Assembly: GCF_003441615.1 (NCBI RefSeq)
Contig: NZ_CP031842.1
Coordinates: forward strand, 1,940,501-2,004,500
Reading direction: 5' to 3'
Origin: Dechloromonas sp. HYN0024
Lineage (GTDB): Bacteria; Pseudomonadota; Gammaproteobacteria; Burkholderiales; Rhodocyclaceae
Length of the DNA stretch: 64,000 nt
Part shown: positions 8,916 to 17,837 of the stretch, in pieces
How the letters are laid out: every line of letters begins with the position of its first letter
How positions within the stretch are numbered: the first letter of the stretch is position 1
The notes under the pieces: model-generated
Seen by the model: only the letters and a program-made list of their open reading frames with translations
Told to the model about the DNA's origin: nothing
Database searches by the model: none
Made by a program: the position numbers and the translations under genes

Positions 8916-9623
8916 TACCTGGAGAATCGACTCCTTCATTTCCGAACGCTTGTGCAGTCCGGGGATAAGGTCGGCCACGGCGACATAGATCATGCTCGCC
9001 GCGCCCAGGGCCAGCAGCGACGGAATCCACTCAGTCAGTTCAGCCAGGGCAAAGTAGGCCAGCATGGCACCGACCAGCGTCGCCATACTGGACAACAGAT
9101 TGAAGGCCAGCGCCCGCAACCGGCTATAACCGGAATGCAGCAGAATCAGATAGTCACCGACTTCCTGCGGAATCTCATGGGCGATGATGGCCAGCGCCGT
9201 GACGATGCCCAACTCGGTGCTTTGCAAAAAGGCGGCGGCAATCAGGATGCCGTCGACAAAATTGTGAAAGGTGTCACCAACCAGGATGAGCAGGCCCGAG
9301 CGTCCGTGATCATGGGTTGGCGCATGGGCATCATGGGCCTCGCAGTGGTCGTGGTGGCAGTGCCGCCAGAGAACCAGTTTCTCCAGCACAAAAAAGGCCA
9401 TGATGCCGAACAGAACGGTCGCCGTCGTCCGATGCATATCGCCATGCTCAAGCGCATCCGGCAGGATTTCCAGGAAAGCCGCCCCGAGCAGGGCGCCAAT
9501 CGCGTAGGAGATCAGCATGTTGATGCGATGTGCGCCCAGCGCGATGCTCAGCGCAGCCGCAGCCCCGACGCTCAAGACGCCGCCAGCCAGGGAGACGGCA
9601 ATAATCCAGGAAAGAGTGCTCAC
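8856..9623 (-). CDS. ZIP family metal transporter
   Basis: A 255-residue integral membrane protein with about eight hydrophobic segments. The ZIP hallmarks are in place: HNFVDGILIA in TM4 and HEIPQEVGDYLIL in TM5, which line the metal path. A His-rich loop (RHCHHDHCEAHDAHAPTHDHG) lies between TM3 and TM4 and is typical for metal sensing. Zn2+ is the most likely substrate, with Fe2+ or Mn2+ possible. Its 3' end overlaps a small opposite-strand gene by 60 bases. Confidence 0.92.
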   Translation of the reverse strand: MSTLSWIIAVSLAGGVLSVGAAAALSIALGAHRINMLISYAIGALLGAAFLEILPDALEHGDMHRTTATVLFGIMAFFVLEKLVLWRHCHHDHCEAHDAHAPTHDHGRSGLLILVGDTFHNFVDGILIAAAFLQSTELGIVTALAIIAHEIPQEVGDYLILLHSGYSRLRALAFNLLSSMATLVGAMLAYFALAELTEWIPSLLALGAASMIYVAVADLIPGLHKRSEMKESILQVLLIGAGIASIAIVQALVSE

Positions 9624-9651
9624 AGAAATCGGTTCATAGAAAAGCCGCGGA

Positions 9652-10389
9652 TTATACGCCGTCGTCGTCGGCCAGCCAGATCAGCGTCGCCATGCGACCG
9701 GTGACACCATCGCGGCGATAGGAAAAGTAATGATCGGGTTGGCTGACCGTACAGGCCTCGCCGCCATAAATGGCTGGCACACCGATGCGCTGCAGGCGGC
9801 GGCGTGCCAGCCCATAAAGGTCAGCCAGCCATTTGCCCGGCCCATGCCGGACAAACGCCTCGCCGGAACCAGGATCGTCGGCAACAAAAGCGGCACGCAC
9901 CTCATCGCCAACTTCAAACGCCGACGGCCCGATGGCCGGCCCCAGCCAGACCAGCAATTGATCGGCCGGGACGTCCATCGCCGCCACGGTCGCCTCAAGC
10001 ACCCCGCCCACCAGACCACGCCAGCCGGCATGCGCTGCCGCAACGACCGCCCCGCCCTGGTCACAAAAAAGTACCGGCAGGCAATCGGCCGTCATCACGA
10101 CACAGACCACCCCGGACTGTCGGGCAAAAGCGGCATCGGCCTCGACGGTGTCCGGATTTCGCGCATCGACCACGACATTGCCGTGGACCTGACTGAGCCA
10201 TAACGGCTCGGCCGGCAAACGGGCACGCAGCGTTGCCCGATTGGCCGCCACCGCTGCCGGGTCGTCACCAACATGGTCACCCAGATTGAAACTATCCCAC
10301 GGCGCCCGGCTGCAGCCGCCAGCGCGCCCCGTCTGTACGGCGCGGACGCGGGCCGGTGCGGGCCAGTCGGGGACCAGCAGATCAGCCAT
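9652..10389 (-). CDS. pgeF: Peptidoglycan editing factor PgeF (YfiH/DUF152 family)
   Basis: PgeF-type proteins cleave the amide in UDP-MurNAc carrying L-Ser, which removes misincorporated residues from cell-wall precursors; the family was formerly called polyphenol oxidase or laccase-like. The 245-residue protein shows the His/Cys/His metal-site motifs SQVHGNVV, MTADCLPVL and AAHAGWRGL, and the family segment LGPAIGPSAFEVGDEV. It overlaps the end of rluD by 8 bases and follows it as in many proteobacteria. Confidence 0.93.
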   Translation of the reverse strand: MADLLVPDWPAPARVRAVQTGRAGGCSRAPWDSFNLGDHVGDDPAAVAANRATLRARLPAEPLWLSQVHGNVVVDARNPDTVEADAAFARQSGVVCVVMTADCLPVLFCDQGGAVVAAAHAGWRGLVGGVLEATVAAMDVPADQLLVWLGPAIGPSAFEVGDEVRAAFVADDPGSGEAFVRHGPGKWLADLYGLARRRLQRIGVPAIYGGEACTVSQPDHYFSYRRDGVTGRMATLIWLADDDGV

Positions 10390-11338
10390 AGCGCAGCGAG
10401 TCGAGCAGGTCGCGCATGTCTTCCGGTAGCGGCACTTCCCACTGCATTTTGAGGCCGGTCAGCGGATGGACCAGGCCAAGGCGGGTTGCATGCAAGGCCT
10501 GACGGGGAAACTCCGGAAGTTTCGGATTATGTTTGCCGTAGACCTGATCACCAACCAGCGGATGATGGATGGCAGCCATGTGCACGCGAATCTGATGCGT
10601 CCGCCCGGTTTCCAGCGAACACTCGACAAAGGTGGTGTAGGGAAAAAGTTCCAGGATGCGGATATTGGTAATCGCCGGCTTGCCCCCCCGGTTCTCAGGC
10701 ACGATGGCCATCTTGATGCGCTGCGACGGATGCCGGCCAATCGGCTCGTTGACCGTGCCTTCATGCTTCATGGCGCCGGCTGCCAGAGCCAGATAGATGC
10801 GACGAACCGTACGCTCCTGCAACTGACGGACCAGATGGGTCTGGGCCTCAACCGTCTTGGCGACGACGAGCAGGCCGCTGGTGTCCTTGTCCAGTCGGTG
10901 CACGATGCCAGCCCGTGGCACCGCCTCGATGCCGGGCACGTGGTGCAGCAGCGCATTCATCAGGGTGCCGCTCCAGTTGCCGCTGCCCGGATGGACAACC
11001 AGCCCGGCCGGCTTGTTGATGACAAGCAGGGTTTCATCCTCAAAAACAACGTTGAGCGGTATGTCTTCGGGCAGTTCGGGTTGGCTGCGAATATCGACCG
11101 GTTCGCTGATAACGAGGCGCTCACCGCCCATCATCTTGCGCTTGGGCTCGGTCTCTTGCTTGCCATCAACCAGCACGCAGGCATCACGCACCCAGCCCTG
11201 CAAACGGTTGCGGGAATGTTGCGGCAAAAGCTCGGCCAATACCTGATCGAGACGCCGTCCATAAGAGGCATCAGGAACGGTCAGGCAGAGCGGTTCAGTT
11301 CGGCTATAATCGCCGGAGTTTTCAACAGGATCATTCAT
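10382..11338 (-). CDS. rluD: 23S rRNA pseudouridine(1911/1915/1917) synthase RluD
   Basis: RluD isomerises three uridines in helix 69 of 23S rRNA. The 318-residue protein has an N-terminal S4 RNA-binding domain (GRRLDQVLAELLPQHSRNRLQGWV) and a RluA-type catalytic domain with the active-site Asp in AGIVHRLDKDTSGLLVVAKT. Later motifs are LETGRTHQIRVH and HPLVGDQVYG. The frame is open upstream to 11476, but that would run antisense through bamD; 11338 gives normal RluD length. The chosen ATG overlaps the bamD ATG on the other strand by two bases, so the 5' region of each gene lies inside the other. Confidence 0.93.
   Translation of the reverse strand: MNDPVENSGDYSRTEPLCLTVPDASYGRRLDQVLAELLPQHSRNRLQGWVRDACVLVDGKQETEPKRKMMGGERLVISEPVDIRSQPELPEDIPLNVVFEDETLLVINKPAGLVVHPGSGNWSGTLMNALLHHVPGIEAVPRAGIVHRLDKDTSGLLVVAKTVEAQTHLVRQLQERTVRRIYLALAAGAMKHEGTVNEPIGRHPSQRIKMAIVPENRGGKPAITNIRILELFPYTTFVECSLETGRTHQIRVHMAAIHHPLVGDQVYGKHNPKLPEFPRQALHATRLGLVHPLTGLKMQWEVPLPEDMRDLLDSLRYG
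11305..11310 (+). promoter_or_regulatory. Candidate -10 element for bamD
   Basis: A perfect TATAAT lies 26 bases upstream of the bamD start and inside the 5' coding end of rluD. At 17-base spacing the -35 (CAGGCA) matches only 3/6, so an activator or non-canonical -35 would be needed. AGGA at 11327-11330 supplies the ribosome site for bamD. Confidence 0.4.
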
Positions 11339-12164
11339 GATGCGAAGTTTACCCGCATTCCAGTCATTCCCCGCCCTCTTCCGCGTGCTAATGGCTGTTT
11401 TCATTGCTGCTTTCATCGCCGGCTGTGGTTCGCTGGCTGACAAGGCCGACGAAACCACCGGCTGGTCAGCCGGCAAGCTCTATGGCGAAGCCAAGGATGC
11501 TCAGGCCGACGGCAACTGGGACAAGGCCGCCAAAATGCTGGAGAAGATCGAGGCCCGCTATCCTTATGGTCGCTACGCCCAGCAGGCGCAGCTTGAACTC
11601 GGCTACGTATACTGGAAAGGCAATGAACCCGGTTCGGCACTGGCTGCCTGTGACCGTTTCATCAAACTGCACCCGAGCCATCCGACCGTCGATTACGTCT
11701 ATTACCTGAAGGGTCTCATCAACTTCAACGAAGACCTCGGCCTGACGGCTTACATCAGCACCCAGGACCCGACCGAGCGCGACCCCAAGGCGGCACGCGA
11801 CGCCTTCGATTCCTTCAAGGAACTGGTCACCCGTTTCCCGGACAGCAAGTATGCGCCGGATGCCCGGCTGCGCATGAACTACCTGATCAATGCCATGGCC
11901 TCGCTGGAAGTTCACGTTGCCCGCTATTACATCAAGCGGGGTGCGTATATTGCAGCCGCCAATCGGGCCCAGTATGCGATCAAGACCTATCCGCAGGCAC
12001 CGGCCATCGAAGAAGCGATGTTCGTCCTGATCACGGCCTACGACCAGATGGGCATGAACGACCTGCGTGATGACGCTGAGCGCGTCATGAAGAAGACCTT
12101 CCCGACCAGCCGTTTCTACAAGGATGGCCTGACGACCAAAACGGCCTGGTGGCATCTCTGGTAA
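11337..12164 (+). CDS. bamD: Outer-membrane assembly lipoprotein BamD
   Basis: BamD is the essential lipoprotein partner of BamA in beta-barrel insertion. The 275-residue precursor has a hydrophobic signal peptide ending in a lipobox (FIAGC, lipidated Cys at about residue 30). Tetratricopeptide repeats follow (AKDAQADGNWDKAAKMLEKIEARYPYGRYAQQAQLELGYVYWK and further units), ending at RFYKDGLTTKTAWWHLW. AGGA lies 6 bases before the ATG. It is divergent from rluD, the common arrangement in proteobacteria. Confidence 0.94.
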   Translation: MMRSLPAFQSFPALFRVLMAVFIAAFIAGCGSLADKADETTGWSAGKLYGEAKDAQADGNWDKAAKMLEKIEARYPYGRYAQQAQLELGYVYWKGNEPGSALAACDRFIKLHPSHPTVDYVYYLKGLINFNEDLGLTAYISTQDPTERDPKAARDAFDSFKELVTRFPDSKYAPDARLRMNYLINAMASLEVHVARYYIKRGAYIAAANRAQYAIKTYPQAPAIEEAMFVLITAYDQMGMNDLRDDAERVMKKTFPTSRFYKDGLTTKTAWWHLW

Positions 12165-12192
12165 GACGGAAGCCCCGCTTTTATCGAGGACT

Positions 12193-12225
12193 TTCTTCGT
12201 AGCAGGCCAAGCCTGTTACGAAGAA
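12193..12225. repeat. Long hairpin between convergent bamD and relA
   Basis: Arms of 15 bases (12193-12207 and 12211-12225) pair with one G-T wobble around a 3-base loop. It lies in the 85-base gap between two gene ends and may end transcripts from both sides, but neither side has a clear T-run. Confidence 0.55.
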
Positions 12226-12249
12226 CCACCCCGACAGCCGCAGCCCAAC

Positions 12250-14475
12250 TCAGGCGCGGCGCACCCCGACCACCCCTTCAACCTCATGGATGAGGGCCAG
12301 GGTCTTCTGCATCTGTTGCAGATTGGTGATCTCGACAGTAAAGCTCATGTGCGCCTTACCCTGCTTGGACTGGGTGTTGACGCCGACGACATTGAGCCGT
12401 TCGCGGGTAAATATTTCGGAAATATCCCGTAGCAGGCCCTGACGGTCGTGCGCATCAACAATGATGTCGGCGGCAAAGACACCGGTAGTGGTCAGACCCC
12501 AGTCGGTTTCGATGACCCGTTCCGGATGCAGAGCCGCCAGATTTGAAAAGTTCGGGCAATCCATGCGGTGGATGGAAATCCCCTTACCGCGCGTGATGAA
12601 GCCCTGGATTTCGTCCGGTGGGGCCGGTTTGCAGCAACGGGCAAGCTGCGTCAGCAGCTTGTCTACGCCAACGATCAAAATTCCCTGATTGCCCTGCACC
12701 GGCTTACTTGGCTTGGTCAGCACCTCATCCGGCAACTGGGTTTCGGCGAGCAGGTCGCCACCCTTTGCGACGGCCTGGAACTGGCGCTGATTGAGGTCGC
12801 CACGGGCAGCTGCAATATACAGATCGTCAGCGCGGGTAAAACCCAGCTTGTGCGAGAGTTCCTCGATATTTGCCCCGGTCTGTCCAGCCCGCTGCAATTC
12901 CTTGGCGATCAGACTGCGTCCTTCGCCGAGCGTTTCTTCGAGCGCTAGGTTGGAGAACCAGGTGCGTACCTTGACCCGGGCGCTCTTGGTGTGGATGTAG
13001 CCCTGTAGCGGATTGAGCCAGTCACGCGATGGACCGCCGATCTTGGCCGTGACGATCTCGACTTCCTGTCCCGTTTCGAGTGCCGTATTGAGCGGCACCA
13101 ACTGGCCGCCCACCTTGGCACCCCGGCAGCGGTGGCCAAGATCGGTGTGTACGCGATACGCAAAGTCGACCGGCGTTGACCCGGCTGGCAGGTCAACCAC
13201 CTTGCCCTGCGGCGTGATGACGTAGATCGTCTCGTCGAGCGCCGCCTGCTTGTAATGCTTGACCCAGTCCGAACTGTCGGCGACTTCGTCCTTCCAGGTC
13301 AGCAGCTGGCGTAGCCAGGCGATCTTTTCGTCGTAGTCGTCCTCGGTCGTCCGCTTGCTGCCTTCCTTGTAGCGCCAGTGGGCGGCGACACCGAGTTCGG
13401 CATGCTTGTGCATTTCCCAGGTACGGATCTGGATTTCCAGGCTGCGCCCGTCCGGGCAACGCACGGCAGTGTGCAGGGAGCGATAATTGTTGCCCTTGGG
13501 GTTCGAGATGTAATCGTCGAATTCCTTGGGAATCGGCAGCCACAGGTTGTGCACGATGCCGAGCGCGGTGTAGCACTCGCGCAGATCGTCGACGATGATG
13601 CGCAGGGCGCGCACGTCGTACACTTCCGAGAACTCTACGCCCTTCTTGCGCATCTTGTTCCAGATACTGTAGATGTGCTTCGGCCGGCCGTAGATTTCGG
13701 CGTTCTGGACGCCAGCCGCTTCGAGTTCGGTGCGCACTTTGGCCACGGCATCGACGATGAACTGCTCGCGCTCGCTGCGTTTCTCGTCGAGCAGCTTGGC
13801 CAGCTTCTTGTAAGTTTCCGGGTGGATGAAGCGGAAGGACAGGTCCTCCAGCTCCCACTTCAGTTCCCAGACACCGAGCCGGTTGGCCAGCGGTGAATAG
13901 AGTTCCAGGGTTTCGCGGGCAACCTCGACGCGCAGGTCATCATCGGGGTTTGAGGCGTAGTAGCGCAGGGTCTGCGTCCGGCTGGCTAGACGCAGCAGCA
14001 CGACACGGATATCTTCGACCATGGCCAGCAGCATCTTGCGCAGGACTTCGATCTGCGCCTTCATCTCGGTCGGATTGACTTCGCCAGCCTCGACATTGGT
14101 TGCGACAAAGCCTTTGGTAATCGGGCGCAAGCGGTTGAGCCGGGAAATTCCGTGCACCAGATGCGCCGCCGGTTTGCCAAACCGCGCTTCGATAGTGGCG
14201 ACGCCATGCTCGTCCTGAGCCGGAATGGCAAAGAGCAGTGCCGCAATGCGTGATTCGGCATCGAGCTTGAGGCCGGCAATAATCACCGCCATGCCCAGCG
14301 CGTGTGACCAGATACGCTCGCCACTCCCCAGCGTGCGCTCGCCATAGGCCGACCAGGCAAACTCGACAGCCGATCTGAGACGCTCGGCATCACCCGTCGG
14401 CAAACCCTCGCCGAGGGTAGCGAGAAACTGATCGAAGTCGCTCAGCGAAGCGACAGAATGGACGACGGAAACCAT
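12250..14475 (-). CDS. relA: GTP pyrophosphokinase RelA (synthetase-only type)
   Basis: RelA makes (p)ppGpp on stalled ribosomes. The 741-residue protein has the long RSH layout: N-terminal pseudo-hydrolase, synthetase, TGS (ETIYVITPQGKVVDLPAGSTPVDFAYRVH), a helical/zinc-finger region (ARCCKPAPPDEIQGFITRGKGISIHRMDCPNF) and a C-terminal ACT domain. The HD hydrolase motif is replaced by LLFAIPAQDEHG, so hydrolysis is not expected. The synthetase has EVYDVRALRIIVDD and the RelA-type acidic EFDDYIS rather than the SpoT RFKDYI. The frame opens at a GTG at 14499, but ATG 14475 is preferred; no strong ribosome site is visible for either. Confidence 0.93.
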   Translation of the reverse strand: MVSVVHSVASLSDFDQFLATLGEGLPTGDAERLRSAVEFAWSAYGERTLGSGERIWSHALGMAVIIAGLKLDAESRIAALLFAIPAQDEHGVATIEARFGKPAAHLVHGISRLNRLRPITKGFVATNVEAGEVNPTEMKAQIEVLRKMLLAMVEDIRVVLLRLASRTQTLRYYASNPDDDLRVEVARETLELYSPLANRLGVWELKWELEDLSFRFIHPETYKKLAKLLDEKRSEREQFIVDAVAKVRTELEAAGVQNAEIYGRPKHIYSIWNKMRKKGVEFSEVYDVRALRIIVDDLRECYTALGIVHNLWLPIPKEFDDYISNPKGNNYRSLHTAVRCPDGRSLEIQIRTWEMHKHAELGVAAHWRYKEGSKRTTEDDYDEKIAWLRQLLTWKDEVADSSDWVKHYKQAALDETIYVITPQGKVVDLPAGSTPVDFAYRVHTDLGHRCRGAKVGGQLVPLNTALETGQEVEIVTAKIGGPSRDWLNPLQGYIHTKSARVKVRTWFSNLALEETLGEGRSLIAKELQRAGQTGANIEELSHKLGFTRADDLYIAAARGDLNQRQFQAVAKGGDLLAETQLPDEVLTKPSKPVQGNQGILIVGVDKLLTQLARCCKPAPPDEIQGFITRGKGISIHRMDCPNFSNLAALHPERVIETDWGLTTTGVFAADIIVDAHDRQGLLRDISEIFTRERLNVVGVNTQSKQGKAHMSFTVEITNLQQMQKTLALIHEVEGVVGVRRA

Positions 14476-14584
14476 GAATGGAATTATAAGTCCGATCACT
14501 CTGGGGTGGCGCGGCTAGCGGAAATTTGCTCTCCATGCGGCACCACGGCACGACCAAGGCCGGTTCAGGCATAATCTGCCGACG

Positions 14585-15469
14585 ATGAAAAAACTGTTCG
14601 CCAACCCCTATCTCCTGCTCACCCTGACGGTCCTCTTCTGGTCCGGGAACATGGTGGTCGGACGTGGCATCCGCGGCGATGTGCCGCCGCTGACCATGGC
14701 CTTCGGGCGCTGGCTGATCGCCCTAACCCTCATCCTGCCGCTCGCCCTGCCCCATCTGAAGGCCCAGTGGCCCTTGCTGAAACAGGGCTGGAAACCACTG
14801 ACGGTACTCGGCCTGCTCGGCGTCGGTGGCTACAACACGTTTGCCTACATCGCCCTGCAGGACACCAGTGCGACCAACGCGGCACTGCTCAACTCCTTCG
14901 TGCCGATCGCCACCATCGCCATCTCATGGGCCTTTCTCGGCAAACATCTGCGGCCGATCGAAGGGATCGGCGTGGTCATATCGTTATGCGGTGCTATGAC
15001 CATCGTGTCGCGTGGCGACTTCGCCGTTCTGGCCCATCTCAAGCTCAATATCGGCGACGTCTGGATGCTCGTCGCCGTACTTGACTGGGCGATCTACACC
15101 GTCGCCCTGGCCTGGCGTCCGGCCGGGGTTCACCCCATGCTCATGCTCGGCGCGACCACCGTCATCGGCCTCGCTGCCCTGGGCCCGGCCTGCGCCTGGG
15201 AGTTGATGCAGGGCCGCCAGATCACGATCAATTGGGGATCACTCAGTGCCTTGGCCTACGTCGGCATCTTTCCCAGTTTTCTCGGCTATATCTTCTACAA
15301 CAAGGGCGTCGCCGACGTCGGCGCCAACAAGGCCAGCCTGTTCATCCACCTCATGCCGGTCTTCGGCACCCTGCTCTCCTTCCTGTTCCTCGGTGAAATT
15401 CCCTTCTGGTACCACTACCTCGGCATTGGCCTGATCTTCACCGGCATCTGGCTCACCATGAAACGATGA
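14585..15469 (+). CDS. EamA/DMT-family transporter
   Basis: A 294-residue membrane protein with ten hydrophobic segments arranged as two EamA repeats (first repeat from LLTLTVLFWSGNMVVGRGI; second from IGDVWMLVAVLDWAIYTVALAW). GLIFTGIWLTMK ends the protein. Members export amino acids or other metabolites or import small solutes; the substrate cannot be told from sequence. It is divergent from relA and overlaps mtfA by 4 bases (ATGA), so it is translationally coupled to mtfA. Confidence 0.88.
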   Translation: MKKLFANPYLLLTLTVLFWSGNMVVGRGIRGDVPPLTMAFGRWLIALTLILPLALPHLKAQWPLLKQGWKPLTVLGLLGVGGYNTFAYIALQDTSATNAALLNSFVPIATIAISWAFLGKHLRPIEGIGVVISLCGAMTIVSRGDFAVLAHLKLNIGDVWMLVAVLDWAIYTVALAWRPAGVHPMLMLGATTVIGLAALGPACAWELMQGRQITINWGSLSALAYVGIFPSFLGYIFYNKGVADVGANKASLFIHLMPVFGTLLSFLFLGEIPFWYHYLGIGLIFTGIWLTMKR

Positions 15470-16251
15470 GAAGCCTGCTCGACCGCTTTCGCAGCAAAAA
15501 GCCAGCGCATATTCCCGATCAGTTATGGGCGATGACGGTTGTCTCGCTGCCATTTATTGATGCGCTTGCAGTGGACGACGAAAGGCAACTCAAGACGCTG
15601 GCCGAAGGATTTCTCGCCGAAAAGGAATTCAGCACCGCCCACGGTCTCGAATTGACCGACGAAATCTGCGTCTCTATCGCCGCTCAGGCTTGCCTGCCAA
15701 TTCTCAAACTCGGCCTGGGGGCCTACCGCGACTGGGTCGGCATTGTCGTTTACCCCGACGAATTCGTCGTGCCGCGCCGCTTCGAGGATGAATCCGGCAT
15801 CGTGCACGAATTCGACGACACGCTCTCCGGTGAAGCCTGGGAGGGTGGTCCGCTGATCATTTCATGGCACGACGTGCAAATGGCCGGCGATGGCTACAAC
15901 GTCGTCATTCACGAATTCGCCCACAAGCTGGACATGCTCAACGGTGAGGCCGACGGCATGCCGGCGCTGCATTCGGGGATCACCGAAACCGAGTGGCAAG
16001 CCAAGTTTGACGACGCCTTCAACGATTTTTGCCAGCGCGTCGACAGTGGCGAAGACACCCACATCGACCCCTACGCGAGCACCGATCCGGTCGAATTTTT
16101 CGCCGTGTTTACCGAGTGCTTCTTCGAGACACCGGATGTCATCGCCGATGAATATCCGGCCATCTACGGCCTGCTCTGCCGCTACTATCTTCAGGATCCG
16201 TTGACCCGGCTGACAAAGGCGCCCAGAGCGTCGATCACCGCCGCTTCCTGA
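15466..16251 (+). CDS. mtfA: MtfA-type zinc peptidase
   Basis: MtfA is a cytosolic zinc metallopeptidase that in enterobacteria binds and inactivates the glucose-PTS repressor Mlc. The 261-residue protein has the gluzincin motif VIHEFAHKLDMLNGEADGMP, with two His and the catalytic Glu, and a downstream Glu ligand in EFFAVFTECFFE. An N-terminal conserved segment (GLELTDEICVSIAAQACLPIL) also fits MtfA. It overlaps the DMT gene at its start and the opposite alpha/beta hydrolase by 61 bases at its end. No Mlc gene is seen nearby, so the target is open. Confidence 0.9.
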   Translation: MRSLLDRFRSKKPAHIPDQLWAMTVVSLPFIDALAVDDERQLKTLAEGFLAEKEFSTAHGLELTDEICVSIAAQACLPILKLGLGAYRDWVGIVVYPDEFVVPRRFEDESGIVHEFDDTLSGEAWEGGPLIISWHDVQMAGDGYNVVIHEFAHKLDMLNGEADGMPALHSGITETEWQAKFDDAFNDFCQRVDSGEDTHIDPYASTDPVEFFAVFTECFFETPDVIADEYPAIYGLLCRYYLQDPLTRLTKAPRASITAAS

Positions 16252-16961
16252 TCACGGTGCGGCGAATGGCCGCAGCGCGGCAGCTTGAGCAATTGCGTGC
16301 CGGGCACTGTTTCAGCAATCACGTCAATCTGGCGCATCGTGGCATATTCGTCATCCTCACCCTGGATGGCGAGCACCGGACAGCGAATCTTGGGCAGGCA
16401 GTCCTCGATATTCCAGTCACGGAAGGGCGGCGACAGCCAGGTATCGTTCCAGTCGGCAAAGACCCGCTCGGTCTGGGCGTGATGGTAGCGGGCCAGTTTT
16501 TTCGGAAAGTCAGTCGTTAACCAGGTCGTCCTGGCGGCGCGAATACCGGCCAGCGTCACCTCTTCGACAAACTCGTGGGGCGCCATGACGGCAATACCGA
16601 GCGGCACCTCCGGAAAGGCCCCGGCAAAAATCAGGGCAATGCTGCCGCCGTCGCTATGGCCGATCAGCAGCGGCCTTTCTATGCCCAGGGCAGCAAGCAG
16701 GGCGGGCAGCATTTCCTCGCCTTCGCGATGCATGTAACGTAGCGACCGCGGCTCCGGGTAGGCCTCCGAGCCACCATAACCCGCCCGAGACCAGACGATC
16801 AATCGACAACCGGTTGCCGCCGCCAGCTTTTCCGGAAAATGCCGCCACATGGTGACGCTGCCCAGACCTTCGTGAAGGAGCAGCAGGGTCGGCTGCCCTT
16901 CCACCGTCGCCGGGTAATCCCGATATTCGAGCTTCAGCCCTTGAACGACAATATGCTTCAT
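16191..16961 (-). CDS. Alpha/beta hydrolase
   Basis: A 256-residue alpha/beta hydrolase with the oxyanion region LLLLHEGLGSVTMWRHFPE, the nucleophile elbow GHSDGG, the acid in QGEDDEYAT, and the catalytic His in RCGHSPHRDQ. The start overlaps the stop of a second hydrolase gene (ATGA), so both are made from one transcript. Substrate is unknown; meta-cleavage product hydrolases and esterases share this fold. Its 3' end overlaps mtfA. Confidence 0.85.
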   Translation of the reverse strand: MKHIVVQGLKLEYRDYPATVEGQPTLLLLHEGLGSVTMWRHFPEKLAAATGCRLIVWSRAGYGGSEAYPEPRSLRYMHREGEEMLPALLAALGIERPLLIGHSDGGSIALIFAGAFPEVPLGIAVMAPHEFVEEVTLAGIRAARTTWLTTDFPKKLARYHHAQTERVFADWNDTWLSPPFRDWNIEDCLPKIRCPVLAIQGEDDEYATMRQIDVIAETVPGTQLLKLPRCGHSPHRDQEAAVIDALGAFVSRVNGS

Positions 16962-17812
16962 GGGCTCAACAGGAAGTCACGCACGATGGCAATCTGATCG
17001 TCAGACTGGAACATCGGGGCATGCCCGACGCCAGCAATTTCGGCCAGTTTTGCCTGCGGGCCGCAAGTCGCCATTTTTTGCCAGGTCTCGCGGGTGAGCA
17101 GATCGGAATCAGCGCCGCGAACAACCAGGGTCGGGCATTTAATCTGCTCATAGAGCGGCCACAGATCGACATCCTTATCGGCAAAGGCGGCCCGGAACGG
17201 CTCGGCGATACGAGGATCGTAACGGAAACGCCAGCGACCATCGGAACCCTGCATGACGCTCGTTTCGGTGAGGTGATACCACTGCGCCTCGGTCAGGCGG
17301 CCGAATGGCTCGCTGACCAATCTGACGAAGGCCAGCGCCTCGTCGAAGGTCGCCCAGTCGGGATCGGTGCCGACATAGGTGCCGATACGCTGCAGCGATT
17401 CGGCCGTAATCACCGGCCCGACATCATTGAGCACCATCTTGCGGATCGGCGTTGCCGCCTGCGCCGCCAGGCCCATGCCAATCAGGCCGCCCATCGAGGT
17501 GCCGACCCAATGCACGGTCTCGACATTAAGGCGGGCAATCAGCGTCACCATGTCACCCACGTATTGCGGGATGCCATAGGCCGCCGGGTCACGCAGATGG
17601 CTACTCTGGCCACGGCCGACAACATCCGGACAGATCACCCGGTAGTGTCCGGACATGGCTTCTGCCAGCGCATCAAAATCGCGGCCATTGCGGGTCAGGC
17701 CATGCACGCAGACGAGGACGCGCGGATTGTCGCGGGCACCCCACTCGGTATAGGCCATCCGGTGCAAGCCAGAGGGACCGAGGCATTGCACGATATGTTG
17801 TTTGAATTTCAT
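16958..17812 (-). CDS. Alpha/beta hydrolase
   Basis: A 284-residue alpha/beta hydrolase with VCVHGLTRNGRDFDALAEAM near the N-terminus, the nucleophile elbow GTSMGG, the acid in RGADSDLLT, and the His in GVGHAPMF. Start 17812 is chosen because a very strong ribosome site (GGGGAGGAG) lies just upstream, whereas the frame itself stays open to 17869. It precedes the other hydrolase with a 4-base overlap; two hydrolases in tandem suggest one substrate route, but nothing here names it. Confidence 0.85.
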   Translation of the reverse strand: MKFKQHIVQCLGPSGLHRMAYTEWGARDNPRVLVCVHGLTRNGRDFDALAEAMSGHYRVICPDVVGRGQSSHLRDPAAYGIPQYVGDMVTLIARLNVETVHWVGTSMGGLIGMGLAAQAATPIRKMVLNDVGPVITAESLQRIGTYVGTDPDWATFDEALAFVRLVSEPFGRLTEAQWYHLTETSVMQGSDGRWRFRYDPRIAEPFRAAFADKDVDLWPLYEQIKCPTLVVRGADSDLLTRETWQKMATCGPQAKLAEIAGVGHAPMFQSDDQIAIVRDFLLSP

Positions 17813-17837
17813 TTTTTTCTCCTCCCCCGTCAATGTA

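Noticed and set aside
12193..12225. Classical bidirectional terminator between bamD and relA
   Set aside because: The stem is strong, but neither strand has a T-run after it; kept only as a hairpin.
14483..14488. Leaderless relA transcript from a TATAAT just before ATG 14475
   Set aside because: The -10 lies only about 8 bases before the start, but no -35 is recognisable, so the case is too weak to annotate.
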